A stretch of DNA of 64,000 nucleotides from Serpentinimonas raichei (GCF_000828895.1 NZ_AP014568.1:2239858-2303857); one strand, 5' to 3'; counted from the first letter of the stretch, positions 25,530-35,279 are shown. Numbers and translations are program-made. Notes: a model not told the origin generated them from the sequence alone.

Positions 25530-27688
25530 GCAGCCTTTCCGATCCGGCCTTGGCGCAGCGCCTGGATGACCTGCTCTTTGGGGCCATCGGCCACGATGCG
25601 GCCGGCATCCATGACAATGATGCGTTCGACCAGATCGAGCAAGGAAGTTCGGTGGCTCACCAGCACCACGGTCTTGCCCAGCACGAACTGCTGCAAGCGC
25701 TTTTTGATGTCTTCCTCGCTCGAGTGGTCCATGGAGGAGGTGGGCTCGTCGAGCAGCAGAATGGGCGGGTCGTTGATCACCGCGCGGGCGATCGCCACCC
25801 CCTGGCGCTGGCCGCCCGAGAGCGACTCGCCGCGCTCGCCCACCAGCATATCGAAGCCCTGCGGGTGCTGGTTGACCAAATCCACGATGCCGCTGAGGGT
25901 GGCGGCCCTGAGCACGTCGGCGTCGTCGGCCAACGGCGCGCCCAGGGTGATGTTTTCGCGCAGGCTGCCGTAAAAAAGCATCACGTCTTGTTGCACGTAG
26001 CCGATGTGGCGGCGCAATTCGGCCGGGTCGAGCTGGCGCTGGTCGATGCCGTCGATCAGCACCGCGCCGCTGCTGGGCCGGTACAGGCCGAGGATGAGCT
26101 TTTCCAGCGTGGTTTTGCCCGAGCCGATGCGCCCCAAGATGGCCACGCGCTCGCCGGGTTGGATGCGAAAGCTGACGTTGCGCAGCGAGGCGTTGCTCTG
26201 GCCGGGGTAGCTAAACGAGACGTCTTTGAACTCGATCCCCCCCTGAATGTGGCCGCGGCTGATGAACTGCGCGCCATCGGGGCGTTCTACTTCGCGCTGC
26301 ATCATCTCCTCGAGCGAGCTCAGGGCGGTGGCGGCGGTGTGGTACTGCACCAGCAAGCCGGCCACTTGGCCGATGGGGGCCATGGCGCGCGAGGCCAGCA
26401 TGGAGCAGGCAATCAGACCACCCATGGTGAGCTCGCGCGCACCGATCAAATAAACCCCCAAGATGACGATCGCCACCGTGACCGCACCCTGCACAAAAGC
26501 CGCCGTGTGGCTGGCGCTGGCCGAGAGCAGCCGCAACTGCGCCCCGACGCGCGCCAACAGGGCGGCGCTTTGCTCCCACTTGCGCTGGATCGGGGCTTCG
26601 GCGGCGAGTGCTTTGAGGGTTTCGAAACCCACCAGACCCTCGATCAGGGTGGCGTTGCGCTGCGCGCTGGCGCGGTAGGTGGTTTCGGTGAGCGTGTGCA
26701 TGCGCCCCTGCACCGCCAGCGCGTACAGCAACAACACCGCCGCGCCGATGAACAAGGGGATCAGCATCATGGGTGCGATCCAGCCGATCACGAGGAAGAA
26801 GATCAGCGCAAAAGGCAGATCGATGAAGGCCACCACGGTGGCCGAACCGATGAAGTCGCGCACCGACTCGAAGGCGCGCAGGTTGGAGGCAAAGGAGCCG
26901 GCCGAGGCCGGGCGCTGCTCCATGCGCATGCCCAGCACGCGCTCCATGATGAAGGCCGATAGCTTGACGTCGGCGCGGCTGCTGGCCAGATCGACGAAGC
27001 GGCTGCGCATGACCTTGAGCATCAGATCGCCCAGCACGATGATGAAAATCCCGGCCGAGAGCACCCACAGGGTGTCAAAGGCTTGGTTGGGCACCACGCG
27101 GTCGTAGACGTTCATCATGAACAGCGGCATCGCCACCGCGAACAGATTGGTCAGGAAGGCCGCCAACAGCACATCGCGGTACAGGCGCCGGTTTTCGGCG
27201 ATAACGCCCCAGAACCAGTGCTCGCCGCGCACCTGCTTGACCGCCGGGCTGCGCGCGTCGTAGCGCGTGCGCGGTCGGGCATAAATCGCGCGGCCGCTGT
27301 AGCGCGCCTCGATCTGCGCCGTCGGCAGATCGAGTGCGGCCTCGCCGAGGTCGGGAAAAATCACGCGCACGCTGGCGCCGTCGGCGCTGCGCTCGAGCAG
27401 CACGCAGGCGCACTGTTCGTCGAGCAGCAGCACCGCGGGCAGCAGCTCAGCCTGCAGCCTGGCGATGGGCTGGCGCACCAGCTTGCTGCTCAGGCCGGCC
27501 CGGTGCGCGGCGCGCTCGAACAGCGACGGCGTCAGGCGCCCGTCGGGTGTGGGCAGGCCAGCCAAGGCGCCGTCGCGCGTCAGCGCCAAACCGTGCAGGC
27601 GCGCCAGCACGATCAGGCAGTGCAACAGGTCGTCGCGCTCAGGCGCTGCCGGCTGAGCGGGCAGCGGCAGGGCGGTGTCTGGGGTCAT
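25526..27688 (-). CDS. Type I secretion ABC exporter (LapB/HlyB-like)
   Basis: 720 aa. An N-terminal C39-peptidase-like domain (about 1-130) lacks a catalytic Cys at the expected place (DDLLHCLIVLARLHG), so it is a non-cleaving docking domain as in HlyB and LapB. A six-helix ABC membrane domain follows (about 165-440). The ATPase has Walker A GRIGSGKT (about 515-523), signature LSGGQRQG and Walker B ILLLDEPTSSMD. It powers export of large RTX proteins or adhesins. ATG 27688 has GGAG six bases upstream. The substrate gene is not in the window. Confidence 0.9.
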   Translation of the reverse strand: MTPDTALPLPAQPAAPERDDLLHCLIVLARLHGLALTRDGALAGLPTPDGRLTPSLFERAAHRAGLSSKLVRQPIARLQAELLPAVLLLDEQCACVLLERSADGASVRVIFPDLGEAALDLPTAQIEARYSGRAIYARPRTRYDARSPAVKQVRGEHWFWGVIAENRRLYRDVLLAAFLTNLFAVAMPLFMMNVYDRVVPNQAFDTLWVLSAGIFIIVLGDLMLKVMRSRFVDLASSRADVKLSAFIMERVLGMRMEQRPASAGSFASNLRAFESVRDFIGSATVVAFIDLPFALIFFLVIGWIAPMMLIPLFIGAAVLLLYALAVQGRMHTLTETTYRASAQRNATLIEGLVGFETLKALAAEAPIQRKWEQSAALLARVGAQLRLLSASASHTAAFVQGAVTVAIVILGVYLIGARELTMGGLIACSMLASRAMAPIGQVAGLLVQYHTAATALSSLEEMMQREVERPDGAQFISRGHIQGGIEFKDVSFSYPGQSNASLRNVSFRIQPGERVAILGRIGSGKTTLEKLILGLYRPSSGAVLIDGIDQRQLDPAELRRHIGYVQQDVMLFYGSLRENITLGAPLADDADVLRAATLSGIVDLVNQHPQGFDMLVGERGESLSGGQRQGVAIARAVINDPPILLLDEPTSSMDHSSEEDIKKRLQQFVLGKTVVLVSHRTSLLDLVERIIVMDAGRIVADGPKEQVIQALRQGRIGKAA

Positions 27689-27847
27689 TGCTACTCCGTG
27701 ATGGCCCGAACGCCACGGCATCCCTGACACCGCGCGCAGCGAGACCGACAGTCCTTGACTTCAATCAAGCCGCAGTGTAGCGCAAAGCGGCATCGATTGA
27801 TAAAAACGCAATCTCGGCGGCCTTCCCGGTCGCACCCCCCGCTGCGT

Positions 27848-29602
27848 TCAATTGGCCATCAGCGCGGCCGGCTCATCGCTTTCGATCACCTGCTGCGCCC
27901 AAGCGCGCAGCTTGCGCGTATCGGCACGCAAAATCTGCTGCTTGACCGCCAGTATCTGGCTTGGGTGCATGGAAAAACTGCGCAGCCCCAGCCCCAGCAG
28001 CAGCCGCGTCATGGTGGCGTCACCGGCCATTTCGCCGCATACACTGACCGGCTTGTTCTGTGCCCGGCACTCGGCAATGGTGCTCGCCACCAGTTGCAGC
28101 ACCGCCGGGTGCAGCGGGTCGTACAGGTGCGCCACGCTTTCGTCCACGCGGTCGATCGCCAGCGTGTACTGGATCAGGTCGTTGGTGCCGATCGAGAAAA
28201 AATCGAAGTGCTTCAAAAACAAGCGCAACGCCAGCGCCGCAGCGGGGATTTCGATCATCGCGCCCAGCCGCACCGGGCCATAGACGGCGGCACGGGCATC
28301 GAGCTGCGTCCGCGCCTTGGCCAACAAGGCCTTGACTTGCTGCACCTCGCGCAGATGCGCCAGCATCGGGATCAGCAGATTCACCTTGCCGTGCGCAGCG
28401 GCGCGCAACACAGCACGCAACTGCGTCAGGAACATGGCCGGCTCCGACAGGCTCCAGCGGATCGCGCGCAGCCCCAGCGCCGGGTTCAGGTGCTCGTCGC
28501 GGCTGCTGCGGTTGAGCGGCTTGTCGGCCCCGATATCGACGCTGCGTATCGTCACCGGCAACCCGTGCATGCCCTCCACGGCGGCGCAGTAGGCGGCGTA
28601 CTGTTCCTCCTCGTCGGGTAACTTGCCACGGCCCATGAACAAAAACTCGGTGCGAAACAAGCCCACACCGACCGCGCTCACCGCCAGCGCGGGCAGGGTG
28701 TCCGAGGGCTGTTCGATGTTGGCCAGCAACTCGATGCGTTCGCCGTCGAGCGTGACCGCGGGGGTGTTTTTGATGCGCGACAAGCGCTGGCGTTCGACTT
28801 CGCCCTGGCGCTGCTTGAAGCCGTATTCGGCCAGCACGATGTCTGAAGGGTTGACGATCAGCACCCCGGCGTCGCCGTCGATCACCACCCAATCGTCCTG
28901 GCGCACCAGCTGGCTGGCGCCACGAGCGCCCACCACGGCCGGGATGTCCATGCTGCGCGCCACGATGGCGGTGTGGCTGGTCTTGCCGCCCACGTCGGTG
29001 GCAAAGCCGACGAAGACGCTGCGCTTGAACTGCAAGGTGTCGGCCGGCGAGAGGTCGTGCGCAACCAACACCAGCGGGTCTTCCATGCCATGCCCCCCCT
29101 TGGCGCTTTCGCCTTCAAGGCGGTTGCTCGGGGCCAGCATCGGGGCCGTGGCCCCGTTCATGCTGCGCAGCAGCCGCTCGGTGATTTGCTCCAGATCGGC
29201 CTTGCGTTCGCGCAGATAGGGGTCTTCCATTTCGTCGAACTGTTTGGCCACCAGTTCGAGCTGCGAGGTGAGCGCCCACTCGGCGTTGTAGTGGCGCTCT
29301 TGCACAAAGTGCGTGACGCCTTCTTGCAACTGCACGTCTTGCAGCAGCATCAGGTGCACATCGAGCAAGGCGGTGAGCTCTGGATGCGCCTCCATGCTGG
29401 CGGTTTCCTGCAGACCGCGCTGCACCTGCTCGATTTCGGCGATCACCGCATCGCGCGCCTGGCGCAGGCGGCGCAGTTCCTCGCGCACCTGTTCCGGCCC
29501 AATGAAGTAATGCGCCACGTCGATGCGGCTGGAAGCCACCAGCACCGCGCGCCCGATGGCGATGCCCCGCGAGACCGCTTGCCCGTGTACGCTAAAGGTC
29601 AT
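27848..29602 (-). CDS. ptsI: PTS Enzyme I (phosphoenolpyruvate-protein phosphotransferase)
   Basis: 584 aa, the normal length. The phosphohistidine motif is GGKTSHTAIVAR; PEP-binding segments include GLFRTEFLFMGR and FFSIGTNDLIQYTLAIDR, and VCGEMAGD lies near the C-terminus. It takes phosphate from PEP and passes it to HPr. ATG 29602 follows GGAGAGGG and overlaps the ptsH stop as ATGA. The larger open frame upstream to 29779 is antisense noise over ptsH. Confidence 0.95.
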   Translation of the reverse strand: MTFSVHGQAVSRGIAIGRAVLVASSRIDVAHYFIGPEQVREELRRLRQARDAVIAEIEQVQRGLQETASMEAHPELTALLDVHLMLLQDVQLQEGVTHFVQERHYNAEWALTSQLELVAKQFDEMEDPYLRERKADLEQITERLLRSMNGATAPMLAPSNRLEGESAKGGHGMEDPLVLVAHDLSPADTLQFKRSVFVGFATDVGGKTSHTAIVARSMDIPAVVGARGASQLVRQDDWVVIDGDAGVLIVNPSDIVLAEYGFKQRQGEVERQRLSRIKNTPAVTLDGERIELLANIEQPSDTLPALAVSAVGVGLFRTEFLFMGRGKLPDEEEQYAAYCAAVEGMHGLPVTIRSVDIGADKPLNRSSRDEHLNPALGLRAIRWSLSEPAMFLTQLRAVLRAAAHGKVNLLIPMLAHLREVQQVKALLAKARTQLDARAAVYGPVRLGAMIEIPAAALALRLFLKHFDFFSIGTNDLIQYTLAIDRVDESVAHLYDPLHPAVLQLVASTIAECRAQNKPVSVCGEMAGDATMTRLLLGLGLRSFSMHPSQILAVKQQILRADTRKLRAWAQQVIESDEPAALMAN

Positions 29603-29868
29603 TGTCCCTCTCCAAACTTGTCGTCGATCAGCGCCAGCAGCGCCTGCATGGCGGCTTGCTCGTCGGGGCCGTCGGTTTCGATTTCGACCTGCGATCCCAT
29701 GCCCGCGGCCAGCATCATCACGCCCATGATGCTCTTGGCGTTGATGCGCCGCCCGCCCCGGCTCATCCACACCTCGCATGGGTACTGGCCTGCCAGCTTG
29801 GTCAGCTTGGCCGAGGCGCGGGCGTGCAGCCCGAGTTTATTGCTGATGGTCGCGGTGGTTTTGAGCAT
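29599..29868 (-). CDS. ptsH: HPr phosphocarrier protein
   Basis: 89 aa. H15 (GLHARAS) is the site phosphorylated by Enzyme I, and S46 in NAKSIMGVM is the regulatory serine used by HPr kinase in organisms that have it. Both are intact. It relays phosphate from Enzyme I to the EIIA encoded just upstream, whose 3' end overlaps this gene by 32 bp. With no sugar-specific EIIB/EIIC nearby, the chain is probably regulatory. Confidence 0.95.
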   Translation of the reverse strand: MLKTTATISNKLGLHARASAKLTKLAGQYPCEVWMSRGGRRINAKSIMGVMMLAAGMGSQVEIETDGPDEQAAMQALLALIDDKFGEGQ

Positions 29869-30292
29869 GGGATGGGTCTGGGGTCGGGCGCTGCAGCGCC
29901 TGAGCGGGGATGTTGGGCAGCGCCATCACGCCCAAGGTGCCGCCCTGCAGCGCGCGTGCACACAGGGCCTCGAGGGGTTCGTGGCGGTACGAGACGGCGC
30001 GCAGCAACATCGGCAGATTGACGCCAGCCAGCAGCCGCGTGCGCACCCCGTCGGCCACCTGGCTGGCCACGTTGCAGGGCGTCGCCCCCACGATGTCGGC
30101 CAACAGCAGATGCGACCTGGTTCCGTGGCGCCGCAGCAGCAACTGCAGTTGCGCCAGGCTTTCCTCGGGCGCTTGCTGCGCCGCCACATCGAGCGCCTGC
30201 AGGCAGTCGTCGGCGTCGGGGAAGACGTGCAGCACGCACTGGCGCAGCGCCGAGGCGAGCGGCGCGTGGGCAATGACGATGATGCCGTTCAT
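29837..30292 (-). CDS. PTS EIIA component, mannose family
   Basis: 151 aa. The N-terminus MNGIIVIAHAPLASAL contains the phosphorylatable His (H9) of the EIIA-Man fold; DIVGATPCNVA is the second family motif. In Betaproteobacteria such proteins end an EIIA-HPr-EI chain that senses PEP/pyruvate or nitrogen state rather than importing sugar. Order is EIIA, ptsH, ptsI, all overlapping. The last about 20 residues, polar and histidine-containing, overlap ptsH and may be variable. Confidence 0.88.
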   Translation of the reverse strand: MNGIIVIAHAPLASALRQCVLHVFPDADDCLQALDVAAQQAPEESLAQLQLLLRRHGTRSHLLLADIVGATPCNVASQVADGVRTRLLAGVNLPMLLRAVSYRHEPLEALCARALQGGTLGVMALPNIPAQALQRPTPDPSHAQNHRDHQQ

Positions 30293-30490
30293 GGCTGCGA
30301 TTATGCGGCCCAGCGGGGCCAGCTTTTCCCCCTGAAGCGCTGGGTGACTCTGAACTTTGTGCTGCCTTTCGAGCCCAATCGCGCTACATTATGCGAATAC
30401 CTATAAGCAACCTGTGCGCTCCGACTGGGAGCAGCGGCTGGCGCTGGTCTGCGCGATTTAGGCGATCCGTTGATTGAAGGGTTTTTCACC

Positions 30491-31000
30491 ATGCAACCTG
30501 CATCCGAACCACATCTAAACCGGCGCCGGTTTCAGCTTGGCTTGGCCGCTGCAACTGCGCTCGGGCTGAGTGGTTGCGCTAGCGGAAACCAAGTGCCGCC
30601 GTCGCGCTTTCTGCTGCTCGACGGCAGCACGCTGAGCGAGGCCGACCTGCGCGGCCAAGTCACGCTGGTCAACTTCTGGGCCACTTCGTGCGTGTCCTGC
30701 GTGCGCAAAATGCCCGATTTGGTGGCCACCTACCTCAAGTACCGCGAGCGCGGCTTCGAGACCATTGCGGTGGCGATGAGCTTCGACCCACCGGCCATGG
30801 TGGCCAATTTTGCGCAAACGCGCCAATTGCCTTTCAAGGTCGCACTAGACAGCACCGGCGCCTTGGCGCGTGATTGGGGCGAGGTGCGCCTGACACCCAC
30901 CACCTTTGTGGTGGACCGGCAGGCGCGCATCGCCAAGCGCTACCTGGGGCCGATCGACCCCGCTGCGCTCAACGCCTTCATCGAAGGCTTGCTGGCCTAG
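30491..31000 (+). CDS. TlpA-like thiol-disulfide reductase lipoprotein
   Basis: 169 aa. The N-terminus NRRRFQLGLAAATALGLSGC has a twin-arginine-like motif and a lipobox with Cys 29, so it is probably a membrane-anchored periplasmic lipoprotein. The thioredoxin fold has active-site CVSC at 67-70 in FWATSCVSCVRKMP and a cis-proline region (RLTPTTFVVDR). TlpA/ResA proteins reduce disulfides in the periplasm, often on apocytochromes. The neighbouring cytochrome c' gene makes a role in cytochrome c maturation plausible. GAAGGG lies about 9 bp before the ATG. Confidence 0.87.
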   Translation: MQPASEPHLNRRRFQLGLAAATALGLSGCASGNQVPPSRFLLLDGSTLSEADLRGQVTLVNFWATSCVSCVRKMPDLVATYLKYRERGFETIAVAMSFDPPAMVANFAQTRQLPFKVALDSTGALARDWGEVRLTPTTFVVDRQARIAKRYLGPIDPAALNAFIEGLLA

Positions 31001-31034
31001 GGCGGCTCTGCAAAACCCGCGCCGAGCGCTGTTT

Positions 31035-31481
31035 TTAATCGCGGAAATTGTCGTGGCAGGCCTTGCAAGAGGCGGCGGTCTCGCCAAAGGCGCGCCGCAC
31101 CGCATCGAGGTTGTTGGTCATCGCGGCGGCATTGAGGGCGGTGAGCGCACGCGCTGTGTCTTGGGCCGCAGCGTCAAAGCGGGCGCGCTCGGTCCAGACC
31201 ACTGCCTTGGCCCTGCTTGGCAAGCCTTGCGTTTCGGGCGTAAAACCAGCCCACGGCAGGCGCGACAGCATCATGACGACGGCCATGTTTTGTTGCAGCA
31301 CAGCCGCGTCGAAAGGCACGCGCCCATTGGCCATGGCCCCTACGCGGCCAAAGTGGTGGCCCATGACCTCAAAAGCCCCTTGGCGGTAGTCAACTGCATC
31401 TTGGGGGGTGCGAAACTGGGCCTGCGCGGCACCGGTGGCGGTTAACAGCGCGGCAGCGATCAGCGCGACGGGAAACTTCAT
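31035..31481 (-). CDS. Cytochrome c' (class II c-type cytochrome)
   Basis: 148 aa with a signal peptide (cleavage near AQA, residue 21-22). The single haem site CKACH (C139, C142, H143) is close to the C-terminus, and the protein is helical throughout; both are marks of the four-helix cytochrome c' class. These proteins bind NO and help resist nitrosative stress or act in electron transfer. It is transcribed divergently from a cytochrome b gene; the shared 144 bp upstream region may regulate both. Confidence 0.92.
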   Translation of the reverse strand: MKFPVALIAAALLTATGAAQAQFRTPQDAVDYRQGAFEVMGHHFGRVGAMANGRVPFDAAVLQQNMAVVMMLSRLPWAGFTPETQGLPSRAKAVVWTERARFDAAAQDTARALTALNAAAMTNNLDAVRRAFGETAASCKACHDNFRD

Positions 31482-31625
31482 CTGACATTCCTCTTGGTGG
31501 TGAAAAAACGGGCGTGGTTTACCGCGTAAGCGGACAGCGATTCAGTTTATGCACGTATCATTGCCGGCTGGTTACAGGGCCTCTTGTCCGACTGTTTCGC
31601 ATAGTTATTTGGGAGGGTTGCGCGG

Positions 31626-32291
31626 ATGCACCGAATTCGAGTTTGGGACGGGCCCACGCGGCTCTTTCACTGGTCTTTGATGCTGGCGGTGATCGGACTG
31701 ATCACCACTGGCAACGTGGGCGGGCTGTGGATGGAGTGGCACATCTGGCTGGGCTACTTCGTGCTCTCCCTGCTGCTGTTTCGCCTGTTCTGGGGTGTGG
31801 TGGGCGGATACTGGTCGCGCTTTGCCAGCTTTGCCTATGCGCCCAGGTCGATCTGGGCCTATTTGCGCGGGCGCAGCCCGACGCTGCACCGCGTTGGGCA
31901 CAACCCCTTGGGGGCGCTGTCGGTGTTTGCGCTGCTGCTGGCGCTGCTGCTGCAGGTGCTCAGCGGCCTGCTCACCGACGACGCCATCTTTTACGCTGGC
32001 CCTTGGGTGGCGTGGGCCAGCCCGGAGTGGGTGGACCGCGCCAGCGACTACCACGACGAAGTGGGCAAGCTGCTGCTGATCGGTTTGGTGGCACTGCACC
32101 TGCTGGCGCTGCTGTATTACAAGCTGGTCAAGCGCGAGGCGCTGGTGTCGGCCATGCTCACCGGAGACAAGCTGCTGCCCAAGCCCGCACCGTCGAGCCG
32201 CGACGGTGCCGCCCAATGGGCGCTGGCGGCGGGCTGCTACGCCTTGGCAGCGGGCTTGAGCTACGTGCTGGTGAACTGGGCGCCGGCTTAG
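31626..32291 (+). CDS. Cytochrome b561-type dihaem membrane protein
   Basis: 221 aa inner-membrane protein with about five hydrophobic segments. Histidines fit haem ligation: H15 in TRLFHWSLM, one in WMEWHIWLGY, one in SDYHDEVGK and one in LVALHLLALL, as in the hydrogenase-type cytochrome b family. The start ATG has GGGAGGG eight bases upstream. It likely passes quinol electrons to the divergently encoded cytochrome c'. The stop overlaps that of the convergent peroxiredoxin gene. Confidence 0.87.
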   Translation: MHRIRVWDGPTRLFHWSLMLAVIGLITTGNVGGLWMEWHIWLGYFVLSLLLFRLFWGVVGGYWSRFASFAYAPRSIWAYLRGRSPTLHRVGHNPLGALSVFALLLALLLQVLSGLLTDDAIFYAGPWVAWASPEWVDRASDYHDEVGKLLLIGLVALHLLALLYYKLVKREALVSAMLTGDKLLPKPAPSSRDGAAQWALAAGCYALAAGLSYVLVNWAPA

Positions 32292-32794
32292 GCTTTGATC
32301 TGCGCCAGCAAGGTGTCGGCGTCCGAGACCTCGAACTTGCCCGGGCCTTCGACGTTGAGCACCTTGACCACCCCGTCTTGCAGCAGCATCGAGTAGCGGT
32401 TGCTGCGCAGCCCCAAGCCGCGCCCGCTTAGGTCGAGCGTCAGGCCGGTGGCGCGCGCCAACGCGGCGTCGCCGTCGGCCAGCAGGCGAATTTTGCCGGC
32501 CGTGCCTTGCTCGCGCGCCCACGCCCCCATCACGAACACATCGTTGACGCTCACGCACCAGATTTCATCGACCCCGGCGGCCTTGAAATCGGCGCAGCGC
32601 TGGATGTAGCCGGGCAGGTGATTGACCGAACAAGTGGGTGTAAAAGCGCCCGGCACTGCAAACAGGGCAATGGTCTTGCCCGCCAGGGCGGCCTCGGTAT
32701 CGACCTTGTTGGGGCCGATGCTGCAGCCCTCGCCCTCTTGCTCAACAAACTCCATCAGGGTGGTGGCGGGAAGGCGGTCTCCAACTTTGATCAT
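32288..32794 (-). CDS. Peroxiredoxin (Prx5 type)
   Basis: 168 aa. The peroxidatic cysteine is C55 in VPGAFTPTCS, the Prx5 signature; LNVEGPGKFEVSDADTLL ends the fold. It reduces hydrogen peroxide and alkyl hydroperoxides using glutathione/glutaredoxin or thioredoxin. ATG 32794 is preceded by AGGAG with 7 bp spacing. It lies downstream of rpsQ on the same strand but past a strong terminator, so it needs its own promoter or read-through. Confidence 0.92.
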   Translation of the reverse strand: MIKVGDRLPATTLMEFVEQEGEGCSIGPNKVDTEAALAGKTIALFAVPGAFTPTCSVNHLPGYIQRCADFKAAGVDEIWCVSVNDVFVMGAWAREQGTAGKIRLLADGDAALARATGLTLDLSGRGLGLRSNRYSMLLQDGVVKVLNVEGPGKFEVSDADTLLAQIKA

Positions 32795-32814
32795 GTGTGC
32801 ACTCCTAGGCAGAA

Positions 32815-32850
32815 ACAAAAAAACCAACCGGCATTGTCGGTTGGTTTTTC
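32815..32850. terminator. Bidirectional Rho-independent terminator after rpsQ
   Basis: A nine-base stem, AACCAACCG (32822-32830) with CGGTTGGTT (32838-32846), encloses a 7 nt loop and is flanked by A-runs on the left and T-runs on the right. It can act on both strands; the minus-strand U-tract, which would end the S10 transcript, is the longer. Confidence 0.8.
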
Positions 32851-32879
32851 TGCCGGGCCTAAGGCCAGAAGCAAAAGGC

Positions 32880-33161
32880 TTACACCAAGTCGGCTTTTTG
32901 CACCAAACGGGTCGCAACCCAGTTCTTGGTTTTCGACAGCGGGCGGCTCTCGGTGATCTCGATCACGTCGCCGAGGTGGAAATCACCGTTTTCATCGTGC
33001 GCGTGGTACTTGCTCGACTTGATCACGATCTTGTCGTAGAGCTCGTGTTTGACGCGGCGCTCGACCAACACCGTGACGGTTTTGGCGCGCTTGTCGCTCA
33101 CCACTTTGCCGATCAGGGTGCGCTTGAGGGATGAGGTGGCACTGGTTTGGGCTTCACTCAT
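32880..33161 (-). CDS. rpsQ: 30S ribosomal protein S17
   Basis: 93 aa; [19 protein letters not shown] and [18 protein letters not shown] are S17 hallmarks. It has a short N-terminal extension (about 11 residues) compared with E. coli. It is an early-assembly protein that binds 16S rRNA. It is the last gene of the S10 run here; rplN and the spc genes that usually follow are absent, replaced by a terminator. Confidence 0.97.
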   Translation of the reverse strand: MSEAQTSATSSLKRTLIGKVVSDKRAKTVTVLVERRVKHELYDKIVIKSSKYHAHDENGDFHLGDVIEITESRPLSKTKNWVATRLVQKADLV

Positions 33162-33164
33162 GGT

Positions 33165-33368
33165 TCACTCCTTGGTGGCCGAAGCGCGTTTTTGCGCCAA
33201 GATGGTCTTGGCACGGGCGATCGCGCGCCGGGTTTCACCCAGCGTGGCGGTGTTGTTGAGTTGTTGCGTGGCTTTTTGCATGCGCAAATTGAAATGCGCT
33301 TTTTGCAGCGATTTCACTTCGGCTTGCAGGGCGGCTTCGTCTTTTTGACGCAGTTCGGCGGTATTCAT
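33165..33368 (-). CDS. rpmC: 50S ribosomal protein L29
   Basis: 67 aa; NTAELRQKDEAALQAEV and ARAKTILAQK are typical of L29. It sits at the exit of the peptide tunnel. It lies three bases upstream of rpsQ and 13 bp downstream of rplP. Confidence 0.97.
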   Translation of the reverse strand: MNTAELRQKDEAALQAEVKSLQKAHFNLRMQKATQQLNNTATLGETRRAIARAKTILAQKRASATKE

Positions 33369-33381
33369 GGGGTGCTCCTGA

Positions 33382-33798
33382 TTACTGGCCCAACATGCGG
33401 GTCACGAAGGTGGTGCGCAGCGGCAGCTTAGCGGCTGCGAGCAAGAAGGCTTCCCGAGCCAATTGCTCGGGTACGCCCACGATCTCGTACAGCACCTTGC
33501 CGGGCTGAATTTCGGCCACGTAGTACTCGACCGCGCCCTTGCCGTTGCCCATGCGGACTTCGGCTGGCTTTTTGGAGATCGGCTTGTCGGGGAAGACGCG
33601 AATCCAGACCCGGCCACCGCGCTTGACGTGGCGCGAAATGGCCCGGCGAGCGGACTCGATCTGGCGAGCCGTCAGACGGCCACGATCTGTGGACTTCAGG
33701 CCGAAATCGCCAAAGGCCACGGTAGCGCCACTGGTGGCGATGCCCGTGTTGCGGCCTTTTTGTTCTTTACGGTATTTACGGCGTGCAGGTTGCAACAT
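33382..33798 (-). CDS. rplP: 50S ribosomal protein L16
   Basis: 138 aa; N-terminus [19 protein letters not shown] and [20 protein letters not shown] are invariant L16 sequence. It binds 23S rRNA near the peptidyl transferase centre and contacts A-site tRNA. It is part of the S10 operon between rpsC and rpmC. Confidence 0.98.
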   Translation of the reverse strand: MLQPARRKYRKEQKGRNTGIATSGATVAFGDFGLKSTDRGRLTARQIESARRAISRHVKRGGRVWIRVFPDKPISKKPAEVRMGNGKGAVEYYVAEIQPGKVLYEIVGVPEQLAREAFLLAAAKLPLRTTFVTRMLGQ

Positions 33799-33812
33799 GA
33801 TTGAATTTCTCC

Positions 33813-34634
<822 letters not shown>

Positions 34635-34650
34635 GGCTAGTCCTGTCGGT

Positions 34651-34980
34651 TTAGGTGCCCACCGTCACGTAGATGTGACAGGTCGGTTTGCTGATGCGGT
34701 TGCCGCGGCCTTTGGCGCGCGCCGAAAAACGCTTGAGCGTGGTGCCTTGTTCGACGTAGATGGTCTTGACCTTGAGCTCGTCGATGTCGGCCCCGTCGTT
34801 GTGCTCGGCGTTGGCGATGGCCGAGTCGAGCGCCTTCTTGACGATGCCAGCGGCCTTCTTCTGCGTGAAGTTCAGAATGTGCAGCGCCTGATCGACTTTT
34901 TTGCCTCGAATCAGGTCGGCCACCAGGCGGCCCTTGTCCACCGAGAGGCGGACGCCGCGAACGATTGCGCGTGTTTCCAT
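34651..34980 (-). CDS. rplV: 50S ribosomal protein L22
   Basis: 109 aa; [20 protein letters not shown] and the loop [17 protein letters not shown] are L22 signatures. The loop lines the exit tunnel, where macrolide-resistance changes occur; it looks wild type here. Confidence 0.98.
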   Translation of the reverse strand: METRAIVRGVRLSVDKGRLVADLIRGKKVDQALHILNFTQKKAAGIVKKALDSAIANAEHNDGADIDELKVKTIYVEQGTTLKRFSARAKGRGNRISKPTCHIYVTVGT

Positions 34981-34991
34981 GGTGTGTGTCC

Positions 34992-35267
34992 TTACTTCTT
35001 GGCTTTCTTGTCGCCGGGGTGACCCTTGAAGGTGCGCGTGAGCGAGAACTCGCCCAGTTTGTGGCCCACCATCTGGTCGGTGATATAGACCGGCACGTGC
35101 TGCTTGCCGTTGTGCACGGCGATCGTCAGCCCGATGAAGTCGGGCAGGATCATGGAGCGGCGCGACCAGGTTTTGACCGGCTTTTTGTCTTTGGTAGCAA
35201 CGGCCTTTTCGACCTTGGCCATCAGGTGATGGTCAACGAAGGGGCCTTTTTTGAGTGAGCGCGTCAT
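34992..35267 (-). CDS. rpsS: 30S ribosomal protein S19
   Basis: 91 aa; [15 protein letters not shown] and [14 protein letters not shown] identify S19, which sits in the head of the small subunit near S13. It lies between rplB (12 bp) and rplV (11 bp). Confidence 0.98.
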   Translation of the reverse strand: MTRSLKKGPFVDHHLMAKVEKAVATKDKKPVKTWSRRSMILPDFIGLTIAVHNGKQHVPVYITDQMVGHKLGEFSLTRTFKGHPGDKKAKK

Positions 35268-35279
35268 GTCGTCAGCTCC

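Noticed and set aside
30293..30490. 34-codon open frame ending YKQPVRSDWEQRLALVCAI-like before the TlpA gene
   Set aside because: No ribosome site and no family match; likely chance.
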